From: Roseovarius sp. TE539
GTDB taxonomy: Bacteria > Pseudomonadota > Alphaproteobacteria > Rhodobacterales > Rhodobacteraceae
Reading direction: 5' to 3'
Assembly (NCBI RefSeq): GCF_003298505.1
Contig: NZ_QNGB01000013.1
Location: forward strand, 25,305-89,304
DNA: 64,000 nucleotides
A program made the translations under genes and the position numbers. The notes under the pieces are model-generated. The model saw only the letters and a list, made by a program, of their open reading frames with translations, searched no databases and was not told the origin of the DNA. Positions 33,431 to 42,004 of the stretch are shown piece after piece. Position 1 is the first letter of the stretch. The number at the start of each line of letters is the position of its first letter.

Positions 33431-34732
33431 TCACCCGTTCAATTTGTCAAGCCGGGCCCGCACCGAAAGGGCGTGCGCCTCCAGGCTTTCGGACCGGGCC
33501 AGGGTTTCGGCGGCGGGTCCGATCGCACTGAGAGCCTCGGGCGTCATGCGCGCCAGAGTGGTGCGCTTCATGAAATCCAGCACGCTCAGGCCGCTGCTGA
33601 AACGCGCCGAGCGGGCGGTCGGCAGAACATGATTGGGCCCACCGGCGTAATCACCGATCGCCTCGGGTGTCCAATGCCCGAGGAAGATCGCGCCGGCATG
33701 GGTGATCCCGGCTGCCAAGGCATCCGCCTGAGCGACACACAATTCCAGATGTTCGGGGGCCACACGATCGGACAGCCGTGCCGCCGTGTCCAGATCGGGC
33801 ACGGTTATGACGGCTCCGTAATCGCGCCAGCTTGCGCCGGCGATCTCCCTGCGGACCAGGGTTTGAAGGTGTTTTTCCACAGCGCGTGTCACCGCCTGCG
33901 CAAAATCCGGGTCGTCGGTGATAAGGATCGCCTGCGCAGTTTCGTCATGTTCGGCCTGGCTGAGCATGTCGAGCGCGATCCAGTCCGGATCGTTGTCGCG
34001 ATCCGCGATCACCAGGATTTCCGACGGCCCGGCGATCATGTCGATCCCTACCTTTCCGAAAACCCGGCGCTTGGCGGCCGCCACATAGGCGTTGCCGGGG
34101 CCGGTGATCTTGTCCACAGGCGCGATCGTTTCGGTCCCGTACGCGAGCGCGGCGATGGCCTGCGCACCGCCAACCCTGTAGATTTCGTCCACCCCGGCGA
34201 TACGCGCCGCCAGCAGGACCAGCGGATTGGCCTTCCCGTCCGGGGTTGGCACGGTGATCGCCAGACGCTCCACACCCGCCACCTTGGCGGGAATCGCGTT
34301 CATGAGTACCGAGGACGGATAGGAAGCCAGCCCTCCCGGGACGTAAAGCCCCGCCGCGGCAACCGGAGACCACCGCCATCCAAGCGTGGCGCCCGCCGCG
34401 TCGGTCCAGCTTTCATCGCACGGCACCTGACGGGAATGGTAGGCGCGAATGCGGTCCGCCGCCAGGCACAGTGCGTCAACCTCGCGTTCCGGGATACCGG
34501 CGACCAGCGCGTCAATCTCGGCGGTGGTGAAGCGCAGGCCGTGCGCGTCAATCTTCAAACGGTCGAATTTTTCGGTCAGTTCGATCAGCGCGGCATCACC
34601 ACGTGCCCGTATTTCCGAAATTATCCCGGCAACGATGCCGTCCACATCCGGGCTGTCCTCGCGTTTGGCGTTCAGCAGTCTTGCGAAGTCTTCCTCGAAC
34701 CCCGGATCGGCAGCATCTAGAAAAACGGGCAT
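33431..34732 (-). CDS. hisD: Histidinol dehydrogenase
   Basis: Catalyses the last two steps of histidine synthesis, L-histidinol to L-histidine with NAD. A 433-residue zinc enzyme showing GLYVPGGLASYPSSVLMNAIPA, the NAD/active-site region IDMIAGPSEILVIAD, the signature around SQAEHDETAQAI, and GPNHVLPTARSARF. ATG 34732 gives the standard PVFLD start; longer upstream codons run through the non-coding gap. The catalytic Glu/His pair in APEHLELC is retained. Confidence 0.97.
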   Translation of the reverse strand: MPVFLDAADPGFEEDFARLLNAKREDSPDVDGIVAGIISEIRARGDAALIELTEKFDRLKIDAHGLRFTTAEIDALVAGIPEREVDALCLAADRIRAYHSRQVPCDESWTDAAGATLGWRWSPVAAAGLYVPGGLASYPSSVLMNAIPAKVAGVERLAITVPTPDGKANPLVLLAARIAGVDEIYRVGGAQAIAALAYGTETIAPVDKITGPGNAYVAAAKRRVFGKVGIDMIAGPSEILVIADRDNDPDWIALDMLSQAEHDETAQAILITDDPDFAQAVTRAVEKHLQTLVRREIAGASWRDYGAVITVPDLDTAARLSDRVAPEHLELCVAQADALAAGITHAGAIFLGHWTPEAIGDYAGGPNHVLPTARSARFSSGLSVLDFMKRTTLARMTPEALSAIGPAAETLARSESLEAHALSVRARLDKLNG

Positions 34733-34765
34733 CGCTGGCCTCCTTGCATGATGGTTCCTTATAGC

Positions 34766-34802
34766 GTGTTGCATTCGATCGGAAACGGTCCGGAGACGGG
34801 CG
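34766..34802. repeat. Copy B of a short dispersed intergenic repeat
   Basis: A partner of 31285-31321, located upstream of hisD in the 292-base DUF2948-hisD gap. It shares the core TCGATCGGAAACGG. The rest of the gap is GC-rich and shows no gene. Confidence 0.35.
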
Positions 34803-35024
34803 CGTGTCCGCCCGGGTGGGTGCGGAACGCACGCCTTGGGGCGGGTGGGTGCGTGCCCGTCGCAGGTGCGAAGGGCGGGTGACCCCGATCCGGCGCAGCG
34901 CACCCTAAATGGATCAGCGCCGGGCCTCAAGCAAGGAGCGGCAAGGCGGGCGAACGTCGCGTCAGGCCCACCTCGCGGGTGTCGGATGCCCGGCCCCGCT
35001 CCCATGTCGGGCGATCCGCGCGGT

Positions 35025-35498
35025 TCAACCCGTGTGATCGGGCGCCTTTCCGGACGGCGCGCGGTAGGGCCGGGTCACATCGCGCAGCGCCGCCTCCAGC
35101 GCCTCGACATCCAGACGGATCGCGCCATCGCCGGCAAGCGTCAGCAGGACCCGACCGACACCTTCAGCGCCCGGTTCAAAGGTAACCGACAGAAGAGACA
35201 GGATCGTGTCCTTGTCGTTGCGGTCAATGCCGTGGCTGGACACGTGCAGGACGTTGTCGATGACAAGCAGTGCGCGCACGCGCTCGGGGCCATGGCGCTC
35301 ACGCCCGGTGTCCTCCCAGCGAAACCTGTTCAGCAAGAGCGCGAAACGCCGCTCCCTCGGAAGCCAGCTCATCTCGGTGATCGGGAATACCGCGTCCTGC
35401 AAAAGGGCCGATATGACCTGCAGATCCTCGGCATCCATGGCACCAAGGTTCAACGGTGCTTCACGGCCTTCCTCGAAACGCGCGTCCTGCTGACTCAT
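35025..35498 (-). CDS. DUF2948 family protein
   Basis: A 157-residue cytosolic protein with the family core [24 protein letters not shown] and [13 protein letters not shown]. The function is unknown; it is conserved between murA and hisD in many Rhodobacteraceae. The start overlaps the murA stop by four bases, indicating translational coupling. Confidence 0.9.
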   Translation of the reverse strand: MSQQDARFEEGREAPLNLGAMDAEDLQVISALLQDAVFPITEMSWLPRERRFALLLNRFRWEDTGRERHGPERVRALLVIDNVLHVSSHGIDRNDKDTILSLLSVTFEPGAEGVGRVLLTLAGDGAIRLDVEALEAALRDVTRPYRAPSGKAPDHTG

Positions 35499-36763
35499 TG
35501 GCCGGAAATCCTTTCGATCTTCGCGCCGACATTGCCGAGCTTCTCCTCGACACTCTCATAGCCTCGGTCCAGATGATAGACCCGGTTCACGATCGTTTCA
35601 CCTTCCGCGGCAAGCCCCGCCAGGATCAGTGATACGCTGGCGCGAAGATCCGTGGCCATCACCGGCGCCCCTTTCAGGCGGTCCACCCCGGTCACCGTGG
35701 CCGTGCCGCCCTGCACGTCGATCCGGGCACCCATCCGGACAAGTTCCGGCGCATGCATGAAACGGTTCTCGAAAATGCGTTCTTCAAGAACACTGGTACC
35801 TTCCGCAGTACACATCAGCGCCATCATCTGCGCCTGCAGATCCGTCGGGAAACCGGGAAAGGGCCGGGTCGCGACGTCCACCGCACTGACCCGGCCATTG
35901 CGCCGGGAAACCGTCAGCCCGTTCCCGGTTTCCGTCACGTCGATGCCCGCCTCCTGCAGTTTCTCGCAGAACGCGCCCACCAGATCGATCCGCCCGCCCA
36001 GGCATTCGACCTCTCCGCCGCAGATGGCCGGCGCCAGCATGTAGGTGCCAAGCTCGATCCGGTCGGGCACCACCGGATGCGTCGCGCCATGAAGCCGGTC
36101 CACCCCCTGAACGGTGATGGTGCCGGTCCCGTCGCCTTCGATCTGCGCACCCATCCGCCGCAGACAGGTGGCCAGATCGACGATCTCCGGCTCTCGCGCG
36201 ACGTTCTTGAGCACAGTCGTGCCTTTCGCCATCGTCGCCGCCATCAGGGCATTCTCGGTCGCGCCCACCGACACGATCGGAAATTCGAAAACCCCGCCTC
36301 GCAACCCGCCCGGCGCCTTGGCATGCACGTAGCCTTCGCGCAGGTCCAGCTCGGCACCCATTGCCTCGAGGGCACGCAGATGCAGATCGACCGGACGCGC
36401 ACCGATCGCGCACCCGCCAGGCAGAGACACGATGGCATGACCGTCCCGCGCCAGCATCGGCCCCAGAACAAGGATCGAGGCGCGCATCTTGCGCACGATG
36501 TCATAATCCGCGACGTGGTTCGAAAGCGCGGCGCTGGACATGGCCAGAACCCGCCCGCTCTGTAGTTGCGACACCTCTGCGCCCAAAGACTGAAGCAACG
36601 CCGCCATCGTCCGGATGTCCGACAGGCGAGGCGCGTTTGTCAGCGTGAGCGGTTCCTCGCTCAGCAACGTTGCCGGCATCAGGGTCAGGCAGGCGTTCTT
36701 TGCCCCCGCGATCGGGATCTGCCCGTTCAGATGGCCGTTGCCCGTGACGATGATCGAATCCAT
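35495..36763 (-). CDS. murA: UDP-N-acetylglucosamine 1-carboxyvinyltransferase
   Basis: First committed step of peptidoglycan synthesis: enolpyruvyl transfer from PEP to UDP-GlcNAc, target of fosfomycin. The 422-residue inside-out barrel starts [24 protein letters not shown]; the PEP-binding Cys is in [14 protein letters not shown] near residue 117, and the C-terminal catalytic region is [16 protein letters not shown]. The cysteine is present, so the enzyme should be fosfomycin-sensitive. It heads the operon with DUF2948. Confidence 0.97.
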   Translation of the reverse strand: MDSIIVTGNGHLNGQIPIAGAKNACLTLMPATLLSEEPLTLTNAPRLSDIRTMAALLQSLGAEVSQLQSGRVLAMSSAALSNHVADYDIVRKMRASILVLGPMLARDGHAIVSLPGGCAIGARPVDLHLRALEAMGAELDLREGYVHAKAPGGLRGGVFEFPIVSVGATENALMAATMAKGTTVLKNVAREPEIVDLATCLRRMGAQIEGDGTGTITVQGVDRLHGATHPVVPDRIELGTYMLAPAICGGEVECLGGRIDLVGAFCEKLQEAGIDVTETGNGLTVSRRNGRVSAVDVATRPFPGFPTDLQAQMMALMCTAEGTSVLEERIFENRFMHAPELVRMGARIDVQGGTATVTGVDRLKGAPVMATDLRASVSLILAGLAAEGETIVNRVYHLDRGYESVEEKLGNVGAKIERISGQ

Positions 36764-36769
36764 ATGGTT

Positions 36770-36937
36770 TCAGCTTTCCTTCTGCCCGTCCTGCCCCGTG
36801 CCCTGTTTCGGGCCCGAACGGGCGCGGGTTTGCACCTTCCGACGGGCCAGATTGGCCTTTAGTGCCTGTTTCAGCCTGTCTTCGCGGGTCTGTCCAGCCT
36901 TCTTTGCAGGCTTTTTGCGGGGTGTTTTGCTATTCAT
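36770..36937 (-). CDS. Small basic protein, 55 aa
   Basis: A 55-codon frame from ATG 36937 to TGA at 36770, ending six bases before the murA start. The protein is very basic (MNSKTPRKKPAKKAGQTRED, then LKQALKANLARRKVQTR), with no hydrophobic segment; it could bind RNA or DNA. GAAGGGGC-like purines lie just upstream of the ATG (from GTAGAGAAGGGGC). Its tight spacing to murA suggests it leads that operon. No domain is recognised. Confidence 0.72.
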   Translation of the reverse strand: MNSKTPRKKPAKKAGQTREDRLKQALKANLARRKVQTRARSGPKQGTGQDGQKES

Positions 36938-37023
36938 GCCCCTTCTCTACAGCAGGGGGAAAAAAGCGTCCAGATTACCCTTGCACGGCTCCCGAGAAGG
37001 GGCTAATCACCCCGCCACCACGT

Positions 37024-37098
<75 letters not shown>

Positions 37099-37152
37099 TG
37101 AAAACACCAGAAAACACAAATACTTGCGTGAAATCAGCGCCTTGCGCTTGCC

Positions 37153-37178
37153 GACTCCTACACAGGAGTCCTACACAG
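37153..37178 (+). promoter_or_regulatory. Hairpin covering the integrase ribosome-binding site
   Basis: GACTCC (37153-37158) and GGAGTC (37165-37170) form a perfect 6-bp stem with loop TACACA, and the GGAG of the likely ribosome site is inside the 3' arm. A 10-base direct repeat TCCTACACAG (37156-37165 and 37169-37178) overlaps it. The GTG start follows at 37178. Sequestration of the ribosome site is inferred from pairing only. Confidence 0.45.
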
Positions 37179-38593
37179 TGACCCTGATTATGCCCCGTCC
37201 AGTCAAAGACCCAAAGACCGGAATCTACTACATCCGCGTGCGCGTTCCGGCTGACCTAACGGCCTCATTCGGGCGTGCCGAGGTCTCGAAATCGTTGCGA
37301 ACGCGCGAACCTGCCGAAGCCAAGGAACGCTTCGCTACCGAGTACGCAGCCATCCAACGCCGCTGGGTGGCCCTGAGAGCCGCGCCAGAACCAATTCCGC
37401 TCAAACAGATCGTCAGCTTGGCTGGGCGGGTCTATCAGCGCCTGATGGTAACCCTAGAAAATGAACCCGGCGAATCTTCGATCTGGGAACACGTTGCGCG
37501 CTTGAACGAACAGGCAACGGGCGACGAAGGCGCGGTGGAAAGGTGGTATGGTCCAACCGTGGATGAAATCTTGCTCGAAGAGGGCATCGCCATTGATCAG
37601 GCCACTCGGAAGCGCTTGATCATCGAAGCTCACCGCGCATGGGAACAAGCCACCGAACAACTGCACAAGCGGTCACAAGGAGACTTCTCCCCCGACCCGA
37701 ACGCCAATCGGTTCCCCGAATGGGCACCCGAAAAGAAGCCCTCAAAGACAGCTTCCGGGCCGACGCTTTCGGACCTCTTCGACAGGTGGAAGAAAGATCA
37801 CCTCACCAACGGCAAGCCGGAAAACACTGTCCGGGACTTCGCCCAGAAGCTGGAAGCCCTCAAAGACTATTTGGGGCATGAGGATGTTGAACGCATCTCC
37901 CCGCGAGAAATTTCCGAATGGACAGACCACCTGCGGCACGAACGGGGTCTCTCACCCAAAACCGTTAGTGGAAAATACCTCGCAGCGGTGAAGACGGTCT
38001 TCCACCTCGCCCGCTCCAAATTCCTAATTGAACGCGACCCGGCAAAAGACGTCAGCACCAAGATTCCCCCGAAGGTCAAGTCGCGGTCGTCTGGCTTCAC
38101 AGAAGAAGAGGCAAGACAAGTCTTGTCGGCTGCCAACAGGGTTTTCGAGCAGCCGTCTAACATGGCGCACCATAACAAGCTGGCATGTCGCTGGGTGCCT
38201 TGGATATGCGCCTACTCGGGAGCAAGGGCAGGCGAGATCACCCAGCTTCGCAAGGAAGACCTAACCGTCGTGAACGGCATTCCGCAGCTCACGATCACGC
38301 CAGAGGCTGGAAGCGTAAAGGCCGGTATGTATCGCAACGTGCCGGCCCACCCTCACCTGCAAGAGATTGGCCTTCTGGACTTCATCAGAAGCGCGAAGAA
38401 CGGCTATCTCTTACATTTTGGTTCCTCCACCCCGGCGGAAGCCGTGAAACGCTCAGGCAACGCCAGAGACAAGATTGCGGTCTGGGTGCGAGACAGCGTC
38501 GGTATCACCGATCTGCGCATCCAGCCGAACCATGCGTGGCGACACCGATTCAAGACCGTGGGCCGTAACGCGGATATTGCACCGGAATATCTC
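37178..38593 (+). pseudogene. Tyrosine recombinase (phage-type integrase), C-terminus lost
   Basis: About 472 codons of a P4/DUF6538-type integrase: N-terminal RPVKDPKTGIYYIRVRVPADL, core-binding SAM-like domain (TVRDFAQKLEALKDYLGHEDV), and catalytic-domain Arg in CAYSGARAGEITQLR and HxxR in NHAWRHRF. Homology stops after DIAPEY, before the Gly-His box and the nucleophilic Tyr, so it should be inactive. The frame continues without a stop into an IS110 transposase tail. GTG 37178 has AGGAG at nine bases; ATG 37190 is an alternative. Its place behind tRNA-Thr marks an old genomic island. Confidence 0.82.
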
Positions 38594-38905
38594 GGGGACA
38601 ATCCCGACCGCATCCAGTCCGAAGCCGCCCTGGCCAAGCTCTGTGGCGTTTGCCCGATCCCGGCCTCCAGCGGCAAGACAAGCCGGATGCGTTTGAACCG
38701 AGGCGGCAACCGGCTGGCCAACGCCGCTATCTACCGCGTCGCCATTGTGCGCATGCGCGACGATCAGAGGACCAAGGCCTATGCCGCGCGGCGAACTTCG
38801 GAAGGCAAAACCCGGCGCGAAATCGTGCGCTGCATCAAGCGGTACATCGTGCGCGAAATCTACCGCGCTCTCTGCGTGCCGCCAACCAAGGCCGGCCACG
38901 CTTGA
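38594..38905 (+). pseudogene. IS110-family transposase, C-terminal fragment
   Basis: 103 codons fused in frame to the integrase: GDNPDRIQSEAALAKLCGVC, PASSGKTSRMRLNRGGNRLA, and RRTSEGKTRREIVRCIKRYI are the conserved IS116/IS110/IS902 C-terminal blocks, containing the catalytic-serine region. The N-terminal RuvC-like DEDD domain is missing. It differs in sequence from the intact IS110-family transposase at 62632-63648, so it came from another element. The stop TGA at 38903-38905 is probably its native end. Confidence 0.85.
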
Positions 38906-38915
38906 CAAACATAGG

Positions 38916-39137
38916 AGCATCACTGCGCTCGCCGAGACGATCAACGGTCTCTACAAAACCGAGCTGGTCCATCGCCAGGGACCGTGGCGCAACATGCAGG
39001 ATTTGGAACTGGCAACCCTCGGCTGGGTCGATTGGGTCAACAAAAAACGTCTGCTCGGGCCCATCGGAAACATCCCGCCAGCCGAGGCTGAAGAGAACTT
39101 ACATGCACAGCGTGACGTGCTCGATATGGTCGCGTGA
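38916..39137 (+). pseudogene. IS3-type transposase OrfB, C-terminal fragment
   Basis: About 73 codons with the typical end of an IS3-family integrase core: LAETINGLYKTELVHRQGPW, ELATLGWVDWVNKKRLLGPI and GNIPPAEAEENL, including the terminal catalytic-domain Glu region. No start or upstream half remains; the fragment begins ten bases after the IS110 fragment, so the two insertions were joined by deletion. The GGTCTCCGG...CCGGGG stretch after the stop may be the element's end. Confidence 0.82.
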
Positions 39138-39766
39138 AATGAAGCTATAGGTCTCCGGTAAAACCGGGGCGATTCAGAAAACACCGGCGGGCGTACCGGC
39201 CGCCCGTCACGCGGCGCGCGCCAGGTCATGTCCTTATCGACCCAGATCAGCAGAGGCCCTGGTTGCGCAGCGACGCGTTGTAGCTGGACCAGTTTGTCGT
39301 GCTATAGCGGGCGAGAGGTGGCTTGCTAATTCAGATCGTGTAAGCAATTGGGTTCGACGAATGAATCCGCCGTCGTCAGAATTCCGTAACGAAACCCGTC
39401 CGCGAAACCGAGTGCGGCGGCCGCCCTGGCGGCTCTCAGACAAGCGGTCGGGAGGATCGCCCTCGGCTCGCAACGGGCCGCGGCCTGCCGGCGATGGCGC
39501 TGGCGCGCAAGGCCCACGTCGTGAGATCACAGGTGTAAGGATCGTGGCACAGCCCGTCGCGAACGGCGTCGAAGAGCCGGATGGTCTTTTCTGTCTGCCG
39601 CGCCGCCGGCTCAGGACCGGGGAGCTTGGCCTCGGCAAAAGCGCCCACGGCCCGCGCATTGCTGTCCACGCAGCGCCGGACCCCATGTCGCTGTGGGGCA
39701 CCTCCGGGGGCCGCGTTGCGGGGGCGCGTCTTGTCTGCCACCTGTCAGCGCCCTTCGAAGGTGCTA
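39138..39766. other. Gene-free stretch with degenerate sequence
   Basis: No intact gene. Bases 39326-39741 hold a frameshifted transglutaminase-like remnant on the minus strand (listed separately). The remaining bases show no reading frame with a ribosome site, and no copy of the tRNA-Thr 3' end that would mark the far end of the island. Confidence 0.6.
39326..39741 (-). pseudogene. Transglutaminase-like cysteine peptidase, frameshifted remnant
   Basis: Two minus-strand frames together match a short transglutaminase-like protein. Frame one (from 39741) has RAVGAFAEAKL and KTIRLFDAVRDGLCHDPY then RASAIAG. Frame two (down to 39326) has ARCEPRAILPTACLRAARA and ALGFADGFRYGIL, equivalent to the usual catalytic-Cys block (FCVPKAxLLAACLRA) and GFADVRNHL. 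The frames differ, so a frameshift lies near 39470-39510. The Cys is kept, but the downstream His region is lost. Confidence 0.55.
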
Positions 39767-40522
39767 TCAGCCCACGAATTTCGACATCGCCGCAATCATC
39801 TCCGGCGTGCCCGAAAGCTCGGCCTGGTAGTCGCGCTCGAGGTCGAGTTGCGTGTCGAGCGCGTCTTCCGTGGCGGCGGTCACGAGTTGCTTTGTGCGCT
39901 GCGCGGCCAGCGGCGGCAATGCCGCGATGCGATCCGCGGCGGCGCGGGCCTCTGCAAGCAGGCTTTCCGCAGGGTGAACGGCCCAGACGAGGCCCCATTC
40001 GCGCGCTTGCGCGGCGGCTATCTTCTCTCCCAGAAGCATCATCGACAGTGCCCGAACCCGGCCCGCCACGCGGGGAATGAAAAGCGTGTTACCGCCATCC
40101 GGCACCAGCGCGATCCCGGCGAAGGGTTCGTAGAAAAAGGCGTTGTCGGCGGCCAGAACGATATCGGCCGCGAGGGCGAGGCCGACATTGACGCCCGCGC
40201 AGGGCCCGTTGACCGCCGAGATGACAATCAGGCGCGAGCGCCGTATCGTGCGAACGAGCGGATTGAAGTGGTTCTCGAGCACCGGGCCGAGTTCACACCC
40301 CTCGTCGAGATCGACCGTCGAAAGGTCGTAGCCCGCACCGAAGGCCCTGCCCGCCCCTGTCATGACGACAGCACGTATCGTGTCGTCGCCTTCCAGCGCC
40401 GCGAAGGCCGCGCGCAGGTCATCAGCGGTCTCATTGCGCATCGCGTTGAGCTTGTCCGGCCGGTTGACCGTCAGTGTGGCGACCGGCCCGTCCGTCTCGA
40501 CGGTGATATCCTGGTACTTCAT
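39767..40522 (-). CDS. Enoyl-CoA hydratase/isomerase family protein
   Basis: A 251-residue crotonase-fold enzyme: VETDGPVATLTVNRPDKLNAM at the start, oxyanion-hole segments GAGRAFGAGYDLS and VNGPCAGVNVGLALAADI, and LVPDGGNTLFIPR in the position of the second catalytic segment. The usual Glu of hydratases is not obvious there (DGG), so isomerase or another crotonase reaction is possible; PaaG-like proteins are similar. The start overlaps the DsbA-like gene stop by four bases. Confidence 0.88.
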   Translation of the reverse strand: MKYQDITVETDGPVATLTVNRPDKLNAMRNETADDLRAAFAALEGDDTIRAVVMTGAGRAFGAGYDLSTVDLDEGCELGPVLENHFNPLVRTIRRSRLIVISAVNGPCAGVNVGLALAADIVLAADNAFFYEPFAGIALVPDGGNTLFIPRVAGRVRALSMMLLGEKIAAAQAREWGLVWAVHPAESLLAEARAAADRIAALPPLAAQRTKQLVTAATEDALDTQLDLERDYQAELSGTPEMIAAMSKFVG

Positions 40523-41139
40523 TGGGCTTCCCTTTCTGCGCCACGGCCCTGTGCCAAGCGCCAGTCAAGCTGCGGCAGGCGGTCGGCGCCGAAGAACCGC
40601 TCGCCGTCGACGACGAAGAACGGCGACCCCCAGACACCCGCCGCAATGGCCTCGTCGTTGACCTGTTGCAGCTTGGCCTTGGCACTGTCCGTCGTGCCCA
40701 AATCTGTCGCATGCTGCCGCGGCAGGCCAGCCTCGGCGGCGATATCCGCGAGCGTGCCGAGCTCCCTGAGGTCCGCGCCCCGACCGAAATGCGCATCAAG
40801 CGCGCGGCGGGCAAAATCGGTGGCGATGTCTGCATCACGCTCTGCCATCGCGTAGAAAAGCCGGGCCGCCGCATGGGTGGATTTGCCGAAGGAGGGCGGC
40901 CAGACAAAGGGCAGGCCGTGGAACGCCGCCGAACGCTTGAAATCGAGCGGCATGTAATCCGCTTTCGGGCCGTCCTGCAGAGGCGCCACCATACCGAAAT
41001 GATTGCGGCACACCCAGAGCAGCACCGGGCGCCAAATGAGCGCGCGGCCGTGCGACGCGGCGATCTGTTCTGCCCGGGATGCCGCGAAATAGGCATAGGG
41101 CGAACCGAAATCGAAATAGAAATCTATGATGCCGGTCAT
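40519..41139 (-). CDS. 2-hydroxychromene-2-carboxylate isomerase / DsbA-fold protein (second copy)
   Basis: A 206-residue thioredoxin-fold protein: FYFDFGSPYAYFAASRAEQI with Ser instead of CxxC near residue 13, and GVWGSPFFVVDGERFFGADRLPQLDW with the cis-Pro loop. It has the same architecture as the protein at 4102-4701. Placed in an operon between a carboxyltransferase fragment and an enoyl-CoA hydratase, it probably takes part in CoA-thioester or aromatic breakdown. Both gene borders are ATGA overlaps. Confidence 0.87.
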   Translation of the reverse strand: MTGIIDFYFDFGSPYAYFAASRAEQIAASHGRALIWRPVLLWVCRNHFGMVAPLQDGPKADYMPLDFKRSAAFHGLPFVWPPSFGKSTHAAARLFYAMAERDADIATDFARRALDAHFGRGADLRELGTLADIAAEAGLPRQHATDLGTTDSAKAKLQQVNDEAIAAGVWGSPFFVVDGERFFGADRLPQLDWRLAQGRGAEREAQ

Positions 41140-41606
41140 TGGCGCAGCGCCCCGTGGCCCGGTACTCCAAGTGGTGGGGTGAGCGCGCCGGTGATCGCCC
41201 TGCCAAGCGCGTTGCGCGTATAGGCCGGATCACCGATCCCGGCGTCCCGAGTATCTGGAGCGGCGTAACAGGTCGAAAGTTGTTCCATGCGGGCCTTCCC
41301 GGTGGTCTCGTGCGGATCCTTTTGCACGGCGGCGTTCAACGCCTTGCCGTTGCGTCTTGTTTGCGCGGCGTTCACATCGGCCTTCGTGTTGGCGGCCGGT
41401 TCGCCAGCCATCAGGCCGATTTGGCTGTTGGGCAGGGGGACCACGAACCGCCCGTCGAAGGCGCGCCCACACACCCCGTGAATGCCAGCCCCGAAAGCGC
41501 CGTTACGCATCGTGGCGAAGCCCGGGACAGGGCTGCATATCTTCACCATGATCATCCTGGCTCCGTCCTTGGTGATTCCGGCGCTCTCGTGTCTACACCC
41601 CGTCAT
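41136..41606 (-). pseudogene. Acyl-CoA carboxylase carboxyltransferase (MccB-like), C-terminal remnant
   Basis: A 156-codon frame with the C-terminal carboxyltransferase order of MccB/PccB-type subunits: ESAGITKDGARMI (family GIxKDGAKM), NGAFGAGIHGVCGRAFDGRF, LPNSQIGLMAGEPAA, and the end AGIGDPAYTRNALGRAITGAL. Full subunits are about 530 residues, so the N-terminal two-thirds are absent; several normally fixed residues have changed. Its stop still overlaps the next start as ATGA, so it was once the first gene of that operon. A diverged but expressed short protein cannot be excluded. Confidence 0.68.
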
Positions 41607-41669
41607 ATAACCCGTAATGTTTTGCGGGAAAACGATGAGGGTACCTTCCCGGTTTGAAAGCGCGATGCA

Positions 41670-41951
41670 ATGCGCCCCATTTCAAGCCGCCGGCCCGTGG
41701 AATCGATCGCCATCGACGATGACCGCGATTACCCCGCGCATGTCCGCAAGGCCGCGGTGGATGGTACGATCGCGGTTTGCCGGGATGCCGGCGGCTGTGC
41801 CAGCACCCTCGGCGCCTTTGCGCTTGTGCCGGACGTCCGGAGCATGTTCGACGGCACGATCATTCTCGGCGGATCGATCTCGACCCGACGATTCCTCCGT
41901 TTATCCGCCGCCGAGGCTGCCAGCCTTGTGCTTTGCTCTCGCCTTTGTTAA
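41670..41951 (+). pseudogene. Nitronate monooxygenase-like fragment
   Basis: A short plus-strand frame whose middle matches the FMN-barrel core of nitronate monooxygenases: VRKAAVDGTIAVCRDAGG, LGAFALVPDVRSMFDGTIIL and GGSIST follow the family pattern VDGxIxVCAGAGGHAG, FALVPEVRxFFDGTI and GGAIST. Only about 50 codons are recognisable, without the N-terminal FMN loop or the C-terminus. The intact relative at 49763-50710 shows the same block order. It lies between two gene sets and looks like debris from rearrangement. Confidence 0.6.
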
Positions 41952-41956
41952 TCAAA

Positions 41957-41970
41957 CTAACGAACGTTTG
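41957..41970 (+). promoter_or_regulatory. Candidate TetR operator, site 1 (P450 operon)
   Basis: CTAACGAACGTTTG, fitting CWAAC-N4-GTTTG, 35 bases before the P450 start codon. The same pattern is found upstream of the acyl-CoA ligase/nitronate-monooxygenase pair and the TRAP operon. It resembles the published PsrA-type TetR consensus (CAAAC-N2-4-GTTTG). Confidence 0.55.
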
Positions 41971-42004
41971 GTGTTTATGCCGATTTTTGTACTGGAGGAA
42001 CAAC

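Noticed and set aside
39234..40080. Long frames on both strands between 39.2 and 40.1 kb read as intact genes
   Set aside because: Only the blocks at 39326-39741 resemble a protein family, and these are split by a frame change; the other frames are shadows of the enoyl-CoA hydratase gene.
37099..42000. Second attachment site (copy of the tRNA-Thr 3' end)
   Set aside because: I looked for the T-arm/acceptor sequence downstream and saw no second copy; it may be lost or beyond the window.
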